64,000 nt of DNA from Actinocatenispora rupis (GCF_016861975.1 NZ_BOMB01000012.1:186001-250000), one strand, 5' to 3'. Counted from the first letter of the stretch, positions 51,446 through 61,203 are shown. The notes: generated by a model not told the origin, from the letters alone. Program-made: numbers and translations.

Positions 51446-53398
51446 GTGACGACGCTACCGAAGCGGTTGCTCGTGGGCCGCGCGATGCGCAGCGACCAGC
51501 TGCGCGAGACGCTGCTGCCCAAGCGGCTCGCGCTGCCGGTGTTCTGCAGCGATCCGCTGTCGTCCAACGCGTACGCGACGGAGGAGATCCTGCTGGCGTT
51601 GAGCGTCGGCGGGCTGGCGCTGCTGCACCTGACGTGGGCGGTGGCGGCGGGGGTGGTGCTGCTGCTGGCGGTCGTCGTCCTGTCGTACCGGCAGACCTGC
51701 CACGCCTACCCCACCGGCGGCGGGGCGTACGCGGTGAGCCGCGCCAACCTGGGGCAGAGCGCCGCGCTCGTCGCCGCGAGCGCGCTGCTGATCGACTACG
51801 TGCTGACGGTGGCGGTGTCGGTGGCTGCCGGGGTGGCGAACGTGGTCTCGGCGTTCCCGTCGCTCGGCCGGTACGCGGTGCCGCTGTCGCTGGCCATGGT
51901 CCTCGTGCTGACCGTGGCGAACCTGCGCGGGCTGCGCGAGTCGGGCAGCCTGTTCGCGGTCCCGACGTACGGGTTCGTGGTGATGGTGTTCCTGATGCTG
52001 GGCACCGGCGCGGTACGGATGGCGGTGGGTACGCCGCCGGTCGCCGAGTCCGCGGCGTACCGGATCGCGCCGGCCGGGCACCTGACGGGGCTGCTGGCGC
52101 TGGCGATCGTGCTGCGCGCGTTCTCCCAGGGCTGCACCGCGCTGACCGGGGTGGAGGCGGTCAGCAACGGGGTGCCGAACTTCCGGCCTCCCAAGGGGAG
52201 GAACGCCGCGACGACCCTGGCGGTCATGGGCGCGATGACGATCGCGATGTTCGCCGGGATCACCGCGCTGGCCGTCGCCGCGCACGTACGGATCGCGGAC
52301 AACCCGGCGCGGCTGATCGGCGCACCGGCCGGATACCAGCAGCGGACGGTGATCGCGCAGCTCGCCGCGGCCGTGTTCGGCGGCGCGTCGCCGCTGTTCT
52401 ACCTGGTACAGGCGTTCACCGCGCTGATCCTGATCCTGGCCGCGAACACCGCGTACAACGGGTTCCCGATCCTGGCATCGATCCTGGGCTCGCACGGCTT
52501 CCTGCCGCGGCAGTTCGGCCGGCGCGGCGACAAGCTGGTGTTCAGCAACGGGATCATCATCCTGGCGCTGCTCGCGGGCGGGCTGATCGCCGCGTTCGAC
52601 GCGAGCACCACCCGGCTGATCCAGCTGTACATCGTCGGCGTGTTCGTGTCGTTCACGCTGTCCCAGTTCGGGATGGTGCGGCACTGGTCCCGGGTGCTGG
52701 CCACCGAACGCGACCGCCGGGAACGGCGGCGGCTGCACCGGTCCCGGGCCGTCAACGCGGTCGGTGCCACCGTCACCGCCGTGGTACTGGTGGTCGTGCT
52801 CGTCAGCAAGTTCAGCCACGGCGCGTGGCTGGTGGTGATCGCGATGCCGTTGGTGTTCCTGCTGATGCGCGGGATCAGCCGGCACTACCGGCGGGTCGAC
52901 GACGAACTCGCGCCCGAGCCCGGCGGTGTCGTCCTGCCGCCGCGGGTGCACGCGGTCGTGCTGGTGTCCCGGATCCACAAGCCGACCCTGCGCGCCCTCG
53001 CGTACGCGCGGGCCACCCGGCCGGACTCGCTGACCGCGCTGACCGTCGCCACCGGTACCGGGGAGGCGGCGGCGCTGCAGGCCGAATGGGCCGACCGGGG
53101 CATCCCGGTGCCGCTGACGGTGCTGGACTCGCCGTACCGGGACATCACCCGGCCGGTCCTGGACTTCGTGCACTCGCAGCACACCAGCGGGCCGCGCGAC
53201 GTGACCGTGGTGTACGTCCCGGAGTACGTGGTGGGGCGCTGGTGGGAGCAGTTGCTGCACAACCAGAGCGCGCTGCGGCTCAAGGCCCGGCTGCTGTTCG
53301 AGGCCGGCGTGATGGTCACCAGCGTGCCGTGGCGGCTGCGTTCGGCCCGCACCGCCGCCGGCCGCGCGTCACGACCGCCTGCCGTACCCGCGGCGTGA
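51446..53398 (+). CDS. APC-superfamily potassium transporter (KimA-like)
   Basis: About 650 residues from the GTG of TTLPKRLLVGRAMRSDQL; a TTG four codons earlier is also possible. LPKRIALPVFCSDPLSSNAYATEEIL-type start (here LALPVFCSDPLSSNAYATEE), twelve membrane segments up to LVVVLVSKFSHGAWLVVIAM, then a cytosolic C-terminal domain of about 160 residues with HAVVLVSRIHKPTLRALAYA, which resembles a USP/KTN-like regulatory fold. This is the architecture of KimA/YdaO proton-potassium symporters. The neighbouring KdpDE-type genes and the phased repeats in front agree with potassium-dependent control. No ydaO riboswitch was recognised. Confidence 0.82.
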   Translation: MTTLPKRLLVGRAMRSDQLRETLLPKRLALPVFCSDPLSSNAYATEEILLALSVGGLALLHLTWAVAAGVVLLLAVVVLSYRQTCHAYPTGGGAYAVSRANLGQSAALVAASALLIDYVLTVAVSVAAGVANVVSAFPSLGRYAVPLSLAMVLVLTVANLRGLRESGSLFAVPTYGFVVMVFLMLGTGAVRMAVGTPPVAESAAYRIAPAGHLTGLLALAIVLRAFSQGCTALTGVEAVSNGVPNFRPPKGRNAATTLAVMGAMTIAMFAGITALAVAAHVRIADNPARLIGAPAGYQQRTVIAQLAAAVFGGASPLFYLVQAFTALILILAANTAYNGFPILASILGSHGFLPRQFGRRGDKLVFSNGIIILALLAGGLIAAFDASTTRLIQLYIVGVFVSFTLSQFGMVRHWSRVLATERDRRERRRLHRSRAVNAVGATVTAVVLVVVLVSKFSHGAWLVVIAMPLVFLLMRGISRHYRRVDDELAPEPGGVVLPPRVHAVVLVSRIHKPTLRALAYARATRPDSLTALTVATGTGEAAALQAEWADRGIPVPLTVLDSPYRDITRPVLDFVHSQHTSGPRDVTVVYVPEYVVGRWWEQLLHNQSALRLKARLLFEAGVMVTSVPWRLRSARTAAGRASRPPAVPAA

Positions 53399-53560
53399 CG
53401 GCCGGGCCCGCCGGGACGCGCCGCGGTGGGACCGGGGCGGTGCGGCGCGTCCGGTACCGGACGGGCACGCGCGGGCGTCGCGGGGCGGAACGGCGCCGGG
53501 TCGGTGCGAACCGGGCGGCGACCGTACCCGGGGGCGGCGGTGCGCTCGCATACTGCACGT

Positions 53561-54949
53561 ATGCGGTCCCGCGGCGGGTTCCGGCGGCTGTGGGCGGGCG
53601 CGCTCGGCGTGGCGGGCCTGGCCGTACTGACGGTCGCGCTGACGCCGTTCCGGGCCGACGTGTCGGTGGCGGCGCTGTCCCTGCTGCTGCTCGTCCCGGT
53701 ACTCGCCGCGGCGGTGACCGGCGGCGTGTGGCCGGGCCTGGGCACTGCCGTACTGGCCGATCTGGCGCTCAACTTCTTCTTCGTCCCGCCGTACCGCACG
53801 TTCGTGGTCGAGCGGGGCGACAACGTCATCGTGCTCGTGGTGTACGTGCTGGTGGCGGCCACCGTCGCGGTCGCCGTGGACGCCGCCGTACGCCAGCGGG
53901 AGCGGGCCGCGCGACGGGACGCCGAGGCCGCCGTACTGGCGCGCGCCACCACCCGGCCCGCGGCCGAGCAGTCGCTGCCCGACCTGCTCGACGCGGTACG
54001 CCGGATGTTCGGCATGACCGCCGCGGCGCTGCTGGAGGACGACGGTACCGGGGAGCGGGTCGTGGCACGGGTCGGCGAGTCCGGTGACGCCGAGCCGGCG
54101 ATCTCGGCGTCGGCCGGTGCGGGGCTGCGGCTGGTCGGCTGGGGACCGCCGGTGTTCGCCGAGGACCGCGGCGCGCTCGCCCGGATCGCCGCCGCGGCGG
54201 CCCGCACCTTGGAGGCGCACCGGCTGTCCGACGAGGCTGCCCGGGCGAGGCAGCTGGCCGAGGTGGACCGGTTGCGCGCGGCGCTGCTGGCCGCGGTCGG
54301 CCACGACCTGCGTACGCCGCTGGCGTCGATCAAGGCGGCGGTGTCCAGCCTGCGCGCGCCGGACATCGAGTTTCCGCCGGACGTGACCGCCGAACTGCTC
54401 GCCACGGTCGAGGAGTCCACCGACCGGCTGACCGCGCTCGTGGACAACCTGCTGTCGATGAGCCGGTTGTCCGCCGGTGCGGTGATCGCCCACCCCCGTC
54501 CGGTACCGCTGGACGCGGTGGTCGCCGCCGCGCTGATGCACCTGCCCGCCGATTCGGTACCGGTCGACGTGGACGTGCCCGACGACCTCCCGCTGGTACG
54601 GGCGGACGCGGGGTTGCTGGAACGCGTGGTCGCCAACCTGGTCGCGAACGCGCGCGCCGTCTCCACCCCCGACCATCCGGTACGCCTGGTCGGCCGTACG
54701 GACGGCGGGTACGTCCGGCTGCGGATCGTGGACCGCGGGCCGGGAGTACCGGATGCGGACAAGGAACGGATCTTCACGCCGTTCCAGCGGCTCGGCGACC
54801 GGACGGCGGACGGCGGGCTGGGGTTGGGGCTGGCCATCGCGCGCGGCTTCACCGAGGCCACCGACGGCACCCTCACGCCGACCGACACCCCCGGCGGCGG
54901 GCTCACCATGACGCTCCGGATCCCTTTGGCCGCAACGGATCCGCCGTGA
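53561..54949 (+). CDS. KdpD-type sensor histidine kinase lacking the N-terminal KdpD domain
   Basis: 462 residues. Membrane segments in the first 110 (LGVAGLAVLTVALTPF, LSLLLLVPVLAAAVTGG, NVIVLVVYVLVAATVAVAVD) with FFFVPPYRTF are the DUF4118 four-helix unit of KdpD. A GAF-like part (about 130-220) and the kinase follow: His248 in VGHDLRTPLASIK, N box VVANLVANAR, IVDRGPGVP and GLGLGLAIARG. Normal KdpD carries about 400 more N-terminal residues (KdpD and USP domains); these are absent and no frameshifted copy lies upstream. GTGA overlap with the regulator gene. Senses potassium or turgor by family. Confidence 0.88.
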   Translation: MRSRGGFRRLWAGALGVAGLAVLTVALTPFRADVSVAALSLLLLVPVLAAAVTGGVWPGLGTAVLADLALNFFFVPPYRTFVVERGDNVIVLVVYVLVAATVAVAVDAAVRQRERAARRDAEAAVLARATTRPAAEQSLPDLLDAVRRMFGMTAAALLEDDGTGERVVARVGESGDAEPAISASAGAGLRLVGWGPPVFAEDRGALARIAAAAARTLEAHRLSDEAARARQLAEVDRLRAALLAAVGHDLRTPLASIKAAVSSLRAPDIEFPPDVTAELLATVEESTDRLTALVDNLLSMSRLSAGAVIAHPRPVPLDAVVAAALMHLPADSVPVDVDVPDDLPLVRADAGLLERVVANLVANARAVSTPDHPVRLVGRTDGGYVRLRIVDRGPGVPDADKERIFTPFQRLGDRTADGGLGLGLAIARGFTEATDGTLTPTDTPGGGLTMTLRIPLAATDPP

Positions 54950-55626
54950 CGCGCATCCTCGTCGTCGACGACGACCGGCAGCTGCTCCGGGCGCTGCGGA
55001 TCAATCTCGCCACCCGCGGGTACGAGGTGGCCACCGCGGTCGACGGTACGTCCGGGCTGGCCGCGGCCGCCGACGCCCCGCCCGACCTGGTGGTACTCGA
55101 CCTCGGGCTGCCCGACCTCGACGGCGTCGACGTGGTCGCCGGGCTGCGGGCGTGGCTGACCGCGCCGATCCTCGTACTGTCCGCCCGGGACAGCGAACGC
55201 GCCAAGATCGACGCGCTGGACGCCGGTGCCGACGACTACGTGACCAAGCCGTTCGGGATGGGTGAGCTGCTGGCTCGGCTGCGCGCCGCGCTGCGCCGGG
55301 CGGCGCCGGCCGCGGCCGACTCGCCCGTGGTACGTACCGACGCGTTCACGATCGACCTGGCCGCCAAGCGCGCCACCACCCGGGCCGGCGGCGAGACGCG
55401 CCTGACCCCGACCGAGTGGCACCTGCTGGAGCTGCTCGTACGGCACCCGGACCAGCTCTGTACGCAGCGGTGGCTGCTCACGGAGGTGTGGGGCCCGGCG
55501 TACCAGGGGCAGACGAACTACCTGCGGGTGCACGTCGCGAACCTGCGCCACAAGCTCGAACCCGACCCCGCCCGCCCGCGCTACATCGTGACCGAACCCG
55601 GCATCGGCTACCGCTACTCGCCATGA
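54946..55626 (+). CDS. kdpE: KdpE-type response regulator
   Basis: 226 residues: receiver domain with phospho-acceptor Asp52 (LVVLDLGLPD), acidic DDD at 8-10 and Lys101 in VTKPFG, then an OmpR/PhoB winged helix (LTPTEWHLLELLVRHPDQLC, YLRVHVANLRHKLEPD, TEPGIGYRYSP). GTG start coupled to the kinase. Members bind direct repeats; the phased GTCAAG repeats before the transporter are a likely target. No kdpFABC genes are in the window. Confidence 0.9.
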   Translation: MTRILVVDDDRQLLRALRINLATRGYEVATAVDGTSGLAAAADAPPDLVVLDLGLPDLDGVDVVAGLRAWLTAPILVLSARDSERAKIDALDAGADDYVTKPFGMGELLARLRAALRRAAPAAADSPVVRTDAFTIDLAAKRATTRAGGETRLTPTEWHLLELLVRHPDQLCTQRWLLTEVWGPAYQGQTNYLRVHVANLRHKLEPDPARPRYIVTEPGIGYRYSP

Positions 55627-55705
55627 CCGGGTTCCGGGGCTGTCGCGCGGGACATCGACGGGGTTCACTGTCGTCCGTCCGGTACCGCGTGGCGGAGGTG
55701 GGCGG

Positions 55706-57121
55706 ATGGGCGTGACACGGGGTGCCGGCGTGCCGGTGTCGACGCTGACCGCGCTGGTGCTCGGCGCGCTGCTGAACGCCGCGGTGTTCTCGCTGCCGAG
55801 CCGGTTCGCCGAGGTCAGCGGGGTGACCGGGACGCTGGTCGGGTACGCCGTCGCCGGTGCCGGGACGGCCGCGCTGGTGCTGGTCTTCCGCGGCCTCGCC
55901 GTCCGCCGGCCCGACCTGGACGGCGCCGTGTACGCGTACGCCCGCGCCGGGTTCGGCGAGTACGTCGGGACGTTCGCGGTGTTCGGCTACTGGGCGAGCG
56001 TGTGCGTCGGCAGCGTGACGTACTGGCTGCTGGCGACGGCGACGCTCGGCACCGTGCTGCCGGCGCTCGCCGGTGGTGCCACCCCGGCCGCCACCGCCGT
56101 CTCCTCGGTCGGCGTCTGGTCCTGCTTCCTGTTGGTACGCAACGGAACGGGCCGCGCCGCGGCGGTGAACCGGGTCGTCACCGCCGTCAAGGTCGTGCCG
56201 ATCGTGGTCTTCCTCGTCCTCGCCGCCGTGTCCTTCCAGCCCGACGTGTTCACCGACAACCTCGGCGGCGCCGACTACACCGGTACTATGCCGCACCAGG
56301 TGCGCTCGGCGACGTCCGTGCTCGTGTTCGTGTTCCTCGGGGTGGAGGCCGCGGCGGTGTTCTCCCGGCACGCGCGGCGGCGCACCGACATTGGGCGCGC
56401 CACGGTCCTCGGCTTCCTCGCCGGGTTCGTCCTGCTCGCCGCCGTGCCGATCCTCTCGTACGGGCTGCTGTCGATGAACCGGATCGCGACGCTGCGGCAG
56501 CCCTCGATGGGCGGCGTACTCGAATCGGCGGTCGGCCGGTGGGGTGCGGCGTTCGTCGGCGTCGCGCTGGTCCTCGCGGTACTCGGCGCGTACCTGGCGT
56601 GGACGCTGCTCGCCACCGAGGTGCTGTCGGTCGCCGCCGACCGTGGCGGCCTGCCCCGCGTCCTGTGCCGTACCAACGCGGCCGGCACGCCGACCGGGGC
56701 GCTGCTCGCGACGACGGTGCTGGTACAGGGAATGCTCGTGGTCACCGCCGTCTCGGGGGACGCGTTCAGCGCCGCGTTCGACCTCACCAGCGCGCTGACG
56801 CTGGTCCCGTTCCTGCTCGTCGCCGGCTTCGCGGTCCGCCTCGCCGTCACCGGCGCCGAACCCGCGCGCGGCCGGCTCCGGGACGGCGTCGTCGGCGCCC
56901 TCGCCGCCTGATACAGCCTCTTCCTCCTGTACGCCGCCGGGCCCCGCCTCGTCCTCGTCTCCCTCGTCGCGTACGCCCCGGCCACGGTGCTGCTCGTCCT
57001 GACCCGGCGCGAGCAGCGGCGCCGGCTGTTCTCCCCGGCCGAGCTGGTGCTGCTCGCCGCCTCGCTCGCCGGCGCCACCGCCGGCATCGTCGCCCTCGCC
57101 ACCCACCGCATCACAATCTGA
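55706..57121 (+). pseudogene. Basic amino acid/polyamine antiporter with an in-frame TGA
   Basis: The first 401 codons read like an ArcD/APA-type antiporter: GTLVGYAVAGAGTAALVLVF, DLDGAVYAYARAGFGEYVGT and MGGVLESAVGRWGAAFVGVA. A TGA at 56909-56911 interrupts the frame, but in the same frame YSLFLLYAAGPRLVLVSLVA, YAPATVLLVLTRREQRRRLF and a last helix LVLLAASLAGATAGIVALAT follow to 57121, which brings the total to the usual 471 codons. So a sense codon (for example TGG or CGA) became TGA. Without readthrough, the last two membrane helices are lost. ATG with GGAGG upstream. Confidence 0.82.
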
Positions 57122-57147
57122 CGACCCTCCCGGTACGGTGACCGGCC

Positions 57148-57657
57148 ATGGTGCGAACCACGCGGGGACGCCCGCCCACCCTCGGCGTGGACGTCGGCGG
57201 GGTACTCGTCCAGCGCGCCGACACCAGCGAGGACACCTCCTTCTTCGGTACGCAGCCGTTGCGTACCGCGGCGGTGGACGGGGTGTTCGAGGCGCTCGCC
57301 GAGCTCACCGCCGGGCCGTTCGCCGGCCGGGTACACGTGGTGTCCAAGTGCGGGCCGAAGGTCGCGGCGAACACCGTCGCGTGGCTGCACCACCACGGAT
57401 TCTTCGCCCGTACCGGGATCGCGGCGGAGCACGTGCACGTCGTCCGGGCGCGCGCCGACAAGGCACCGGTGTGCGCGCGGCTGGGCGTCACGCACTTCGT
57501 CGACGACCGGCTCGACGTCCTCGCCGACCTCACCACCGTCGACCACCGGTACCTGTTCACCGGCGGGTGCGACGACGAGCCGGTGGACGTACCGGACTGG
57601 GCGACGGTGGTGGCGGACTGGCCGGGCGCGGTCGCTGCGATCCGCGCGGACGTGTGA
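57148..57657 (+). CDS. HAD-like protein of unknown function
   Basis: 169 residues. LGVDVGGVLVQRAD replaces the usual DxDG(T/V) by DVGGVL; VHVVSKCGPKVAANTVAWLH provides the Ser/Lys region and THFVDDRLDVLADL the final acidic pair, so the four HAD-type motifs are present in order. No cap domain is visible. Possibly a small phosphatase with unusual substrate. It follows the antiporter by 26 bases and converges with the flavin oxidase gene, only three bases away. Confidence 0.7.
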   Translation: MVRTTRGRPPTLGVDVGGVLVQRADTSEDTSFFGTQPLRTAAVDGVFEALAELTAGPFAGRVHVVSKCGPKVAANTVAWLHHHGFFARTGIAAEHVHVVRARADKAPVCARLGVTHFVDDRLDVLADLTTVDHRYLFTGGCDDEPVDVPDWATVVADWPGAVAAIRADV

Positions 57658-57660
57658 CGC

Positions 57661-59001
57661 TCAGGGCGTCGGGACCGGGTGGTTCGGCCGCAGCAACCCG
57701 TCCGGGTCGTACGCCGCGCGCAGCTCGCCGAGGCGCCGCGCGTCCGCCGGGTCGAAGCCCTCGCGTACCTGGTCGGGGGTGAGCGGGCCGAAGCTGAAGT
57801 TGAGCGACCGGCCGAGCGACCGCGCCGGCCACCCGCCGAGCAGCCCGGTCAGCTCGGCGGAGGTCACGGACTCCCCCGCCGACAGCACCGACACCAGGTA
57901 GCCGGCGTCCCGGTGCCCCACCGCATTCGGTACCGCCGCGGGTCGGCCCATGGCGCCGCCCAGGTGCCGGATCCCAACGACCGTGGAGCGGGTGGCGACC
58001 GTCGCGGTGTGCAGGTCGGCCAGCCCCGCCTCGTCCAGGTCCGGCAGCAGCACCACCGACGACCGGTACGGGTGCGCCCGGTCCGGCTCGGCGAACACCG
58101 ACCCGGACTCCCGGTACGGCAGCTCGCGCAGGGTGTCGGCCAGGCAGGTACCGAGCCGGCGCAGCGGCGCGACCAGCGACGCGAACTCGTCGGCCGGGCC
58201 GGACCAGCAGACCTGCACGCGGGAGATCACCCGGCCGCGCAGTTCCGGCGGGAACATCGGCAGATCCGGGTACGGCACCATGCCGTACGCCGAGGTCATG
58301 CCCTCGGGGAGGTCGCGGGTCCAGCGCCACCAGCCGGCCGCCACGTGCGGGTCGCGTTCGGCGTCGAAGCTGAGCGCGCCGCCGTGGATCCGGTCGACGG
58401 GCAGCAGGCCGATCCGCATCGACGTGGCGATCCCGAGGTTGCCGCCGCCACCGCGCAGCCCCCAGTACAGGTCGGGCTCGGTGTCGGGGTCGACGTGCCG
58501 GAGCCGACCGTCCGGCGTGACCACCTGCACCGCCCGTACGTGGTCGGCGGCGAAGCCGTACCGCCGGGACAGCAGCCCGATCCCGCCGCCCAGCGTGTAC
58601 GGCACGGCGCCCAGCTTCGGGAAGCTGCCCGACAGCGGCGCCAGCCCGTACGGTGTGGTCGCGTCGACGACCTGCTGCCAGGTGGCGCCCGCGGCCACCT
58701 CCGCGTACCGCCGGTCGGGGTCGACGCGGACGGTGTCCATCCGGCCGGTGGCGACCAGCAGCCCACCGTCCAGTCCCGCGGCGCGGCCGTGCCCGGTGGC
58801 CTGGACGGCGACCGGCAGCCGCCGCTCCGCCGCGACGCGTACCGCGGCCTGGACGTCGGCCGGGCAGGTCGCCCGCACCACCGCATCCGGACGGTGCGGG
58901 TCACGCAGCTGGAACCCGGTACCAACCGTGTCGTACCCGTCGTCGCCGGGCACCAGTACTTCTCCGTCGACGTCGCTGAGCAGTGTCGCCATGTCGTTCA
59001 T
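57661..59001 (-). CDS. FAD-linked oxidase (berberine-bridge type)
   Basis: 446 residues. The PCMH-type FAD domain is seen in VAVQATGHGRAAGLDGGLLV, with the His that usually carries FAD, then YAEVAAGATWQQVVDATTPY and LGGGIGLLSRRYGFAADHVR with WGLRGGGGNLGIATSMRIG. The BBE C-terminus is LGELRAAYDPDGLLRPNHPV. No signal peptide. A second Met three codons in is an alternative start. It faces the WYL regulator across 61 bases, its probable controller. Substrate unknown (alcohol or sugar oxidation in this family). Confidence 0.88.
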   Translation of the reverse strand: MNDMATLLSDVDGEVLVPGDDGYDTVGTGFQLRDPHRPDAVVRATCPADVQAAVRVAAERRLPVAVQATGHGRAAGLDGGLLVATGRMDTVRVDPDRRYAEVAAGATWQQVVDATTPYGLAPLSGSFPKLGAVPYTLGGGIGLLSRRYGFAADHVRAVQVVTPDGRLRHVDPDTEPDLYWGLRGGGGNLGIATSMRIGLLPVDRIHGGALSFDAERDPHVAAGWWRWTRDLPEGMTSAYGMVPYPDLPMFPPELRGRVISRVQVCWSGPADEFASLVAPLRRLGTCLADTLRELPYRESGSVFAEPDRAHPYRSSVVLLPDLDEAGLADLHTATVATRSTVVGIRHLGGAMGRPAAVPNAVGHRDAGYLVSVLSAGESVTSAELTGLLGGWPARSLGRSLNFSFGPLTPDQVREGFDPADARRLGELRAAYDPDGLLRPNHPVPTP

Positions 59002-59062
59002 GCCCGCACCGTACGGCGGCTTCCGGTCCTAACGTGTCCGGAACGCGTGGCACGCTGGTGTG

Positions 59063-60046
59063 ATGACCACCCGGGCACCCCGCAGCGCGATGCCCGGCCG
59101 GCTGCTGCGCCTGCTGTCCCTGCTCCAGGGCCGGCGCGAGTGGTCCGGCCGCGACCTCGCCGACCGGCTCGGCGTCACCGAGCGCACGCTGCGCCGCGAC
59201 GTGCACCGCCTCCGCGAGCTGGACTACCCGGTCGCCGGCACCACCGGCACCGCCGGCGGGTACCGGCTGGAGTCCGGGCAGCAGCTGCCGCCGCTGCTGC
59301 TCGACGACGAGGAGGCCGTCGCGGTCGCGCTCGCGCTGGCCACCGCCGCGCCCGGGATCGAGGACGGCTGCACGCAGGCCCTCGCCAAGCTCACCCGGGT
59401 ACTCCCCGCCCGGTTGCGGCCGCAGCTCGCCCGGATGGCCGACACCGTCGCCGCGGTCCCGCACCGGCAGGCCGCCGGTACCGACCCGGACGTCCTGGCG
59501 ACGCTCGCCGCCGCCTGCCGGGACGCCGAGGTCGTCACGTTCGCCTACCGCGGCCGGTCCGCCACCGCCGGCGTACGCCGGGTCGAGCCGCACCACCTGC
59601 TGACCCTGCGCGACAACTGGTACCTGATCGGGTGGGACGCCGACCGCGACGACTGGCGCACGTTCCGGGTGGACCGGGTGGACGATGTCGCCAGCACCCG
59701 GCACCGGTTCCGCCGGCGCGCGCTGCCGGACACCGACCCCGCCGCGTACCTGGCGCGGTCGTTCGCGTCCGCCCGCTACCGGTACACGGCGCACGTGCGG
59801 ATCGCGCTGCCCGCCGAGGTCGTCCGCTCCGCCGTACCCGGGCCGATGTCCTGGCAGGTCACCGCGACCGGGCCGGACCGGTGCGCGGCGCGGGTCAGCG
59901 CCGACAGCCTGACGCTCGTCGTACAGCACGTGTCCGCGGCGGCCGCGCTCGGCGCCGACTGCGAGATCGACGCCGACCCGGAGGTCGTCGACCGCCTGCA
60001 CGCCGCCGCCCGCCACCTCACCTCGGCTACCCCGACGCCGCGGTAG
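59063..60046 (+). CDS. WYL-domain transcriptional regulator (DeoR/YafY type)
   Basis: 327 residues: HTH LLSLLQGRREWSGRDLADRL with GVTERTLRRDVHRLRELDYP, then the WYL domain (FAYRGRSATAGVRRVEPHHL, LLTLRDNWYLIGWDADRDDW, RTFRVDRVDDV) and WCX C-terminal extension. WYL domains bind ligands, often nucleic acid or nucleotides. Divergent from the FAD oxidase, which it likely regulates. Confidence 0.9.
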   Translation: MTTRAPRSAMPGRLLRLLSLLQGRREWSGRDLADRLGVTERTLRRDVHRLRELDYPVAGTTGTAGGYRLESGQQLPPLLLDDEEAVAVALALATAAPGIEDGCTQALAKLTRVLPARLRPQLARMADTVAAVPHRQAAGTDPDVLATLAAACRDAEVVTFAYRGRSATAGVRRVEPHHLLTLRDNWYLIGWDADRDDWRTFRVDRVDDVASTRHRFRRRALPDTDPAAYLARSFASARYRYTAHVRIALPAEVVRSAVPGPMSWQVTATGPDRCAARVSADSLTLVVQHVSAAAALGADCEIDADPEVVDRLHAAARHLTSATPTPR

Positions 60047-60186
60047 GCACCTCATCGGGGATCCATAGTGGACGGACGGATTCACCGACCGCCGACGCGC
60101 GTCCGGCGCCAGCCGCGGCGTCGCGCTGCTCACCGCCGCGGGCGCTGAGTCCTTTACACCGCAAGGGTTTCCGGCCGGGTTCGCGG

Positions 60187-61161
60187 TCAGAGGGCGGCGA
60201 GGGCCCTGCCGATGTGGTGCTCGGCGAGGTCCAGCATCCACTGGCGGTCCGGGAAGTCGGTGGCCGCGATCCGCAGCGGGCCCTCGACGAGCGACAGCGC
60301 CTGCGCGTACTCGAACAGGGCGAGGCGCGCCGGGTCCAGCCCGTCCGGCCGCAGCACCCGGTACGCGTCGCCGAAGCGCATCGCCAGCCACGCGTGTTCC
60401 CACTCTGCGTCGAAGTACGCGAGGCCCTCGATGTCGATCAGCACCGGCTCGCCGGCGGCGGTGACGAGGACGTGGTCCGGCCCGAGTTCCCCGTGTACCA
60501 GGGAGAAGCGGCGTCGCGGTCGGACCGCCGCGCGCAGCCCGCGCAGGTGTGCGGCGATGCGGTCGGCGGCGGCGGCGATCCGGCCGTCGCGCTCGGCGGC
60601 CGCGGCCAGGTGCACCGACGCCCGGTCCGCCACCACGTCCTCGGTACGCCGGGCCTGCGGTGCGGTGCCCGCGGCGAGATCGCCGACCCGACCCCAGGAA
60701 TCGCTTGTGGCACAACGCATCCGGCGCAACTCGTCGCGGAACCTGGCGAGCGCGACCGCGTCCGGCTCGTCCGCCACCACCGCCTCCAGCGTACGGCCGC
60801 CGGCGTCCTCCACCAGCGCGACGTCCGCGTCGACGTGGCGGCGGGTACGGTCGAGCAGCAGCAGCCGCGGCACCCGTACTCCGGCGGCGGTGAGGGCGGC
60901 GTGGCTGGCCGCGAACAGGTCCGCGCCCGACGCGTCGGTGAACGGGTCGTCCGGCACGGTCGGCGGCGGCGCCGGCCAGAAGTTCTCCGCGGGCGACCAG
61001 CGGTAGAGCACCGCGGTCGTCCCGTCGTCGAGGGCGAGCCGGTAGACGCCCTTCTTGCTGCCGCCGGTGAGCCGGTCCAGCCGGGTCACCCGCCGGTCCG
61101 TCCCGAACCGCTCCGCGACCAGCCCGCGCACGCCGTCCGGTGCCAGGAACCCTCGACCCAC
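60187..61161 (-). CDS. Aminoglycoside phosphotransferase-like kinase
   Basis: 324 residues from a GTG. The APH fold is visible: RLTGGSKKGVYRLALDDGTT (nucleotide loop), FSLVHGELGPDHVLV with the catalytic loop where Glu replaces the usual Asp (HGELGPDH versus HGDLxxxN), and VLIDIEGLAYFDAEWEHA with the metal-binding Asp. Family members phosphorylate antibiotics, sugars or choline. The HGELGPDH variation puts normal activity in doubt. It stands 42 bases upstream of the terminal end of nothing else; the DUF120-like gene lies before it in the same direction. Confidence 0.75.
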   Translation of the reverse strand: MGRGFLAPDGVRGLVAERFGTDRRVTRLDRLTGGSKKGVYRLALDDGTTAVLYRWSPAENFWPAPPPTVPDDPFTDASGADLFAASHAALTAAGVRVPRLLLLDRTRRHVDADVALVEDAGGRTLEAVVADEPDAVALARFRDELRRMRCATSDSWGRVGDLAAGTAPQARRTEDVVADRASVHLAAAAERDGRIAAAADRIAAHLRGLRAAVRPRRRFSLVHGELGPDHVLVTAAGEPVLIDIEGLAYFDAEWEHAWLAMRFGDAYRVLRPDGLDPARLALFEYAQALSLVEGPLRIAATDFPDRQWMLDLAEHHIGRALAAL

Positions 61162-61203
61162 GACGGCGATCGTGCCGGCGGAAAGCCAGTCGCGGCAAGG
61201 GAT

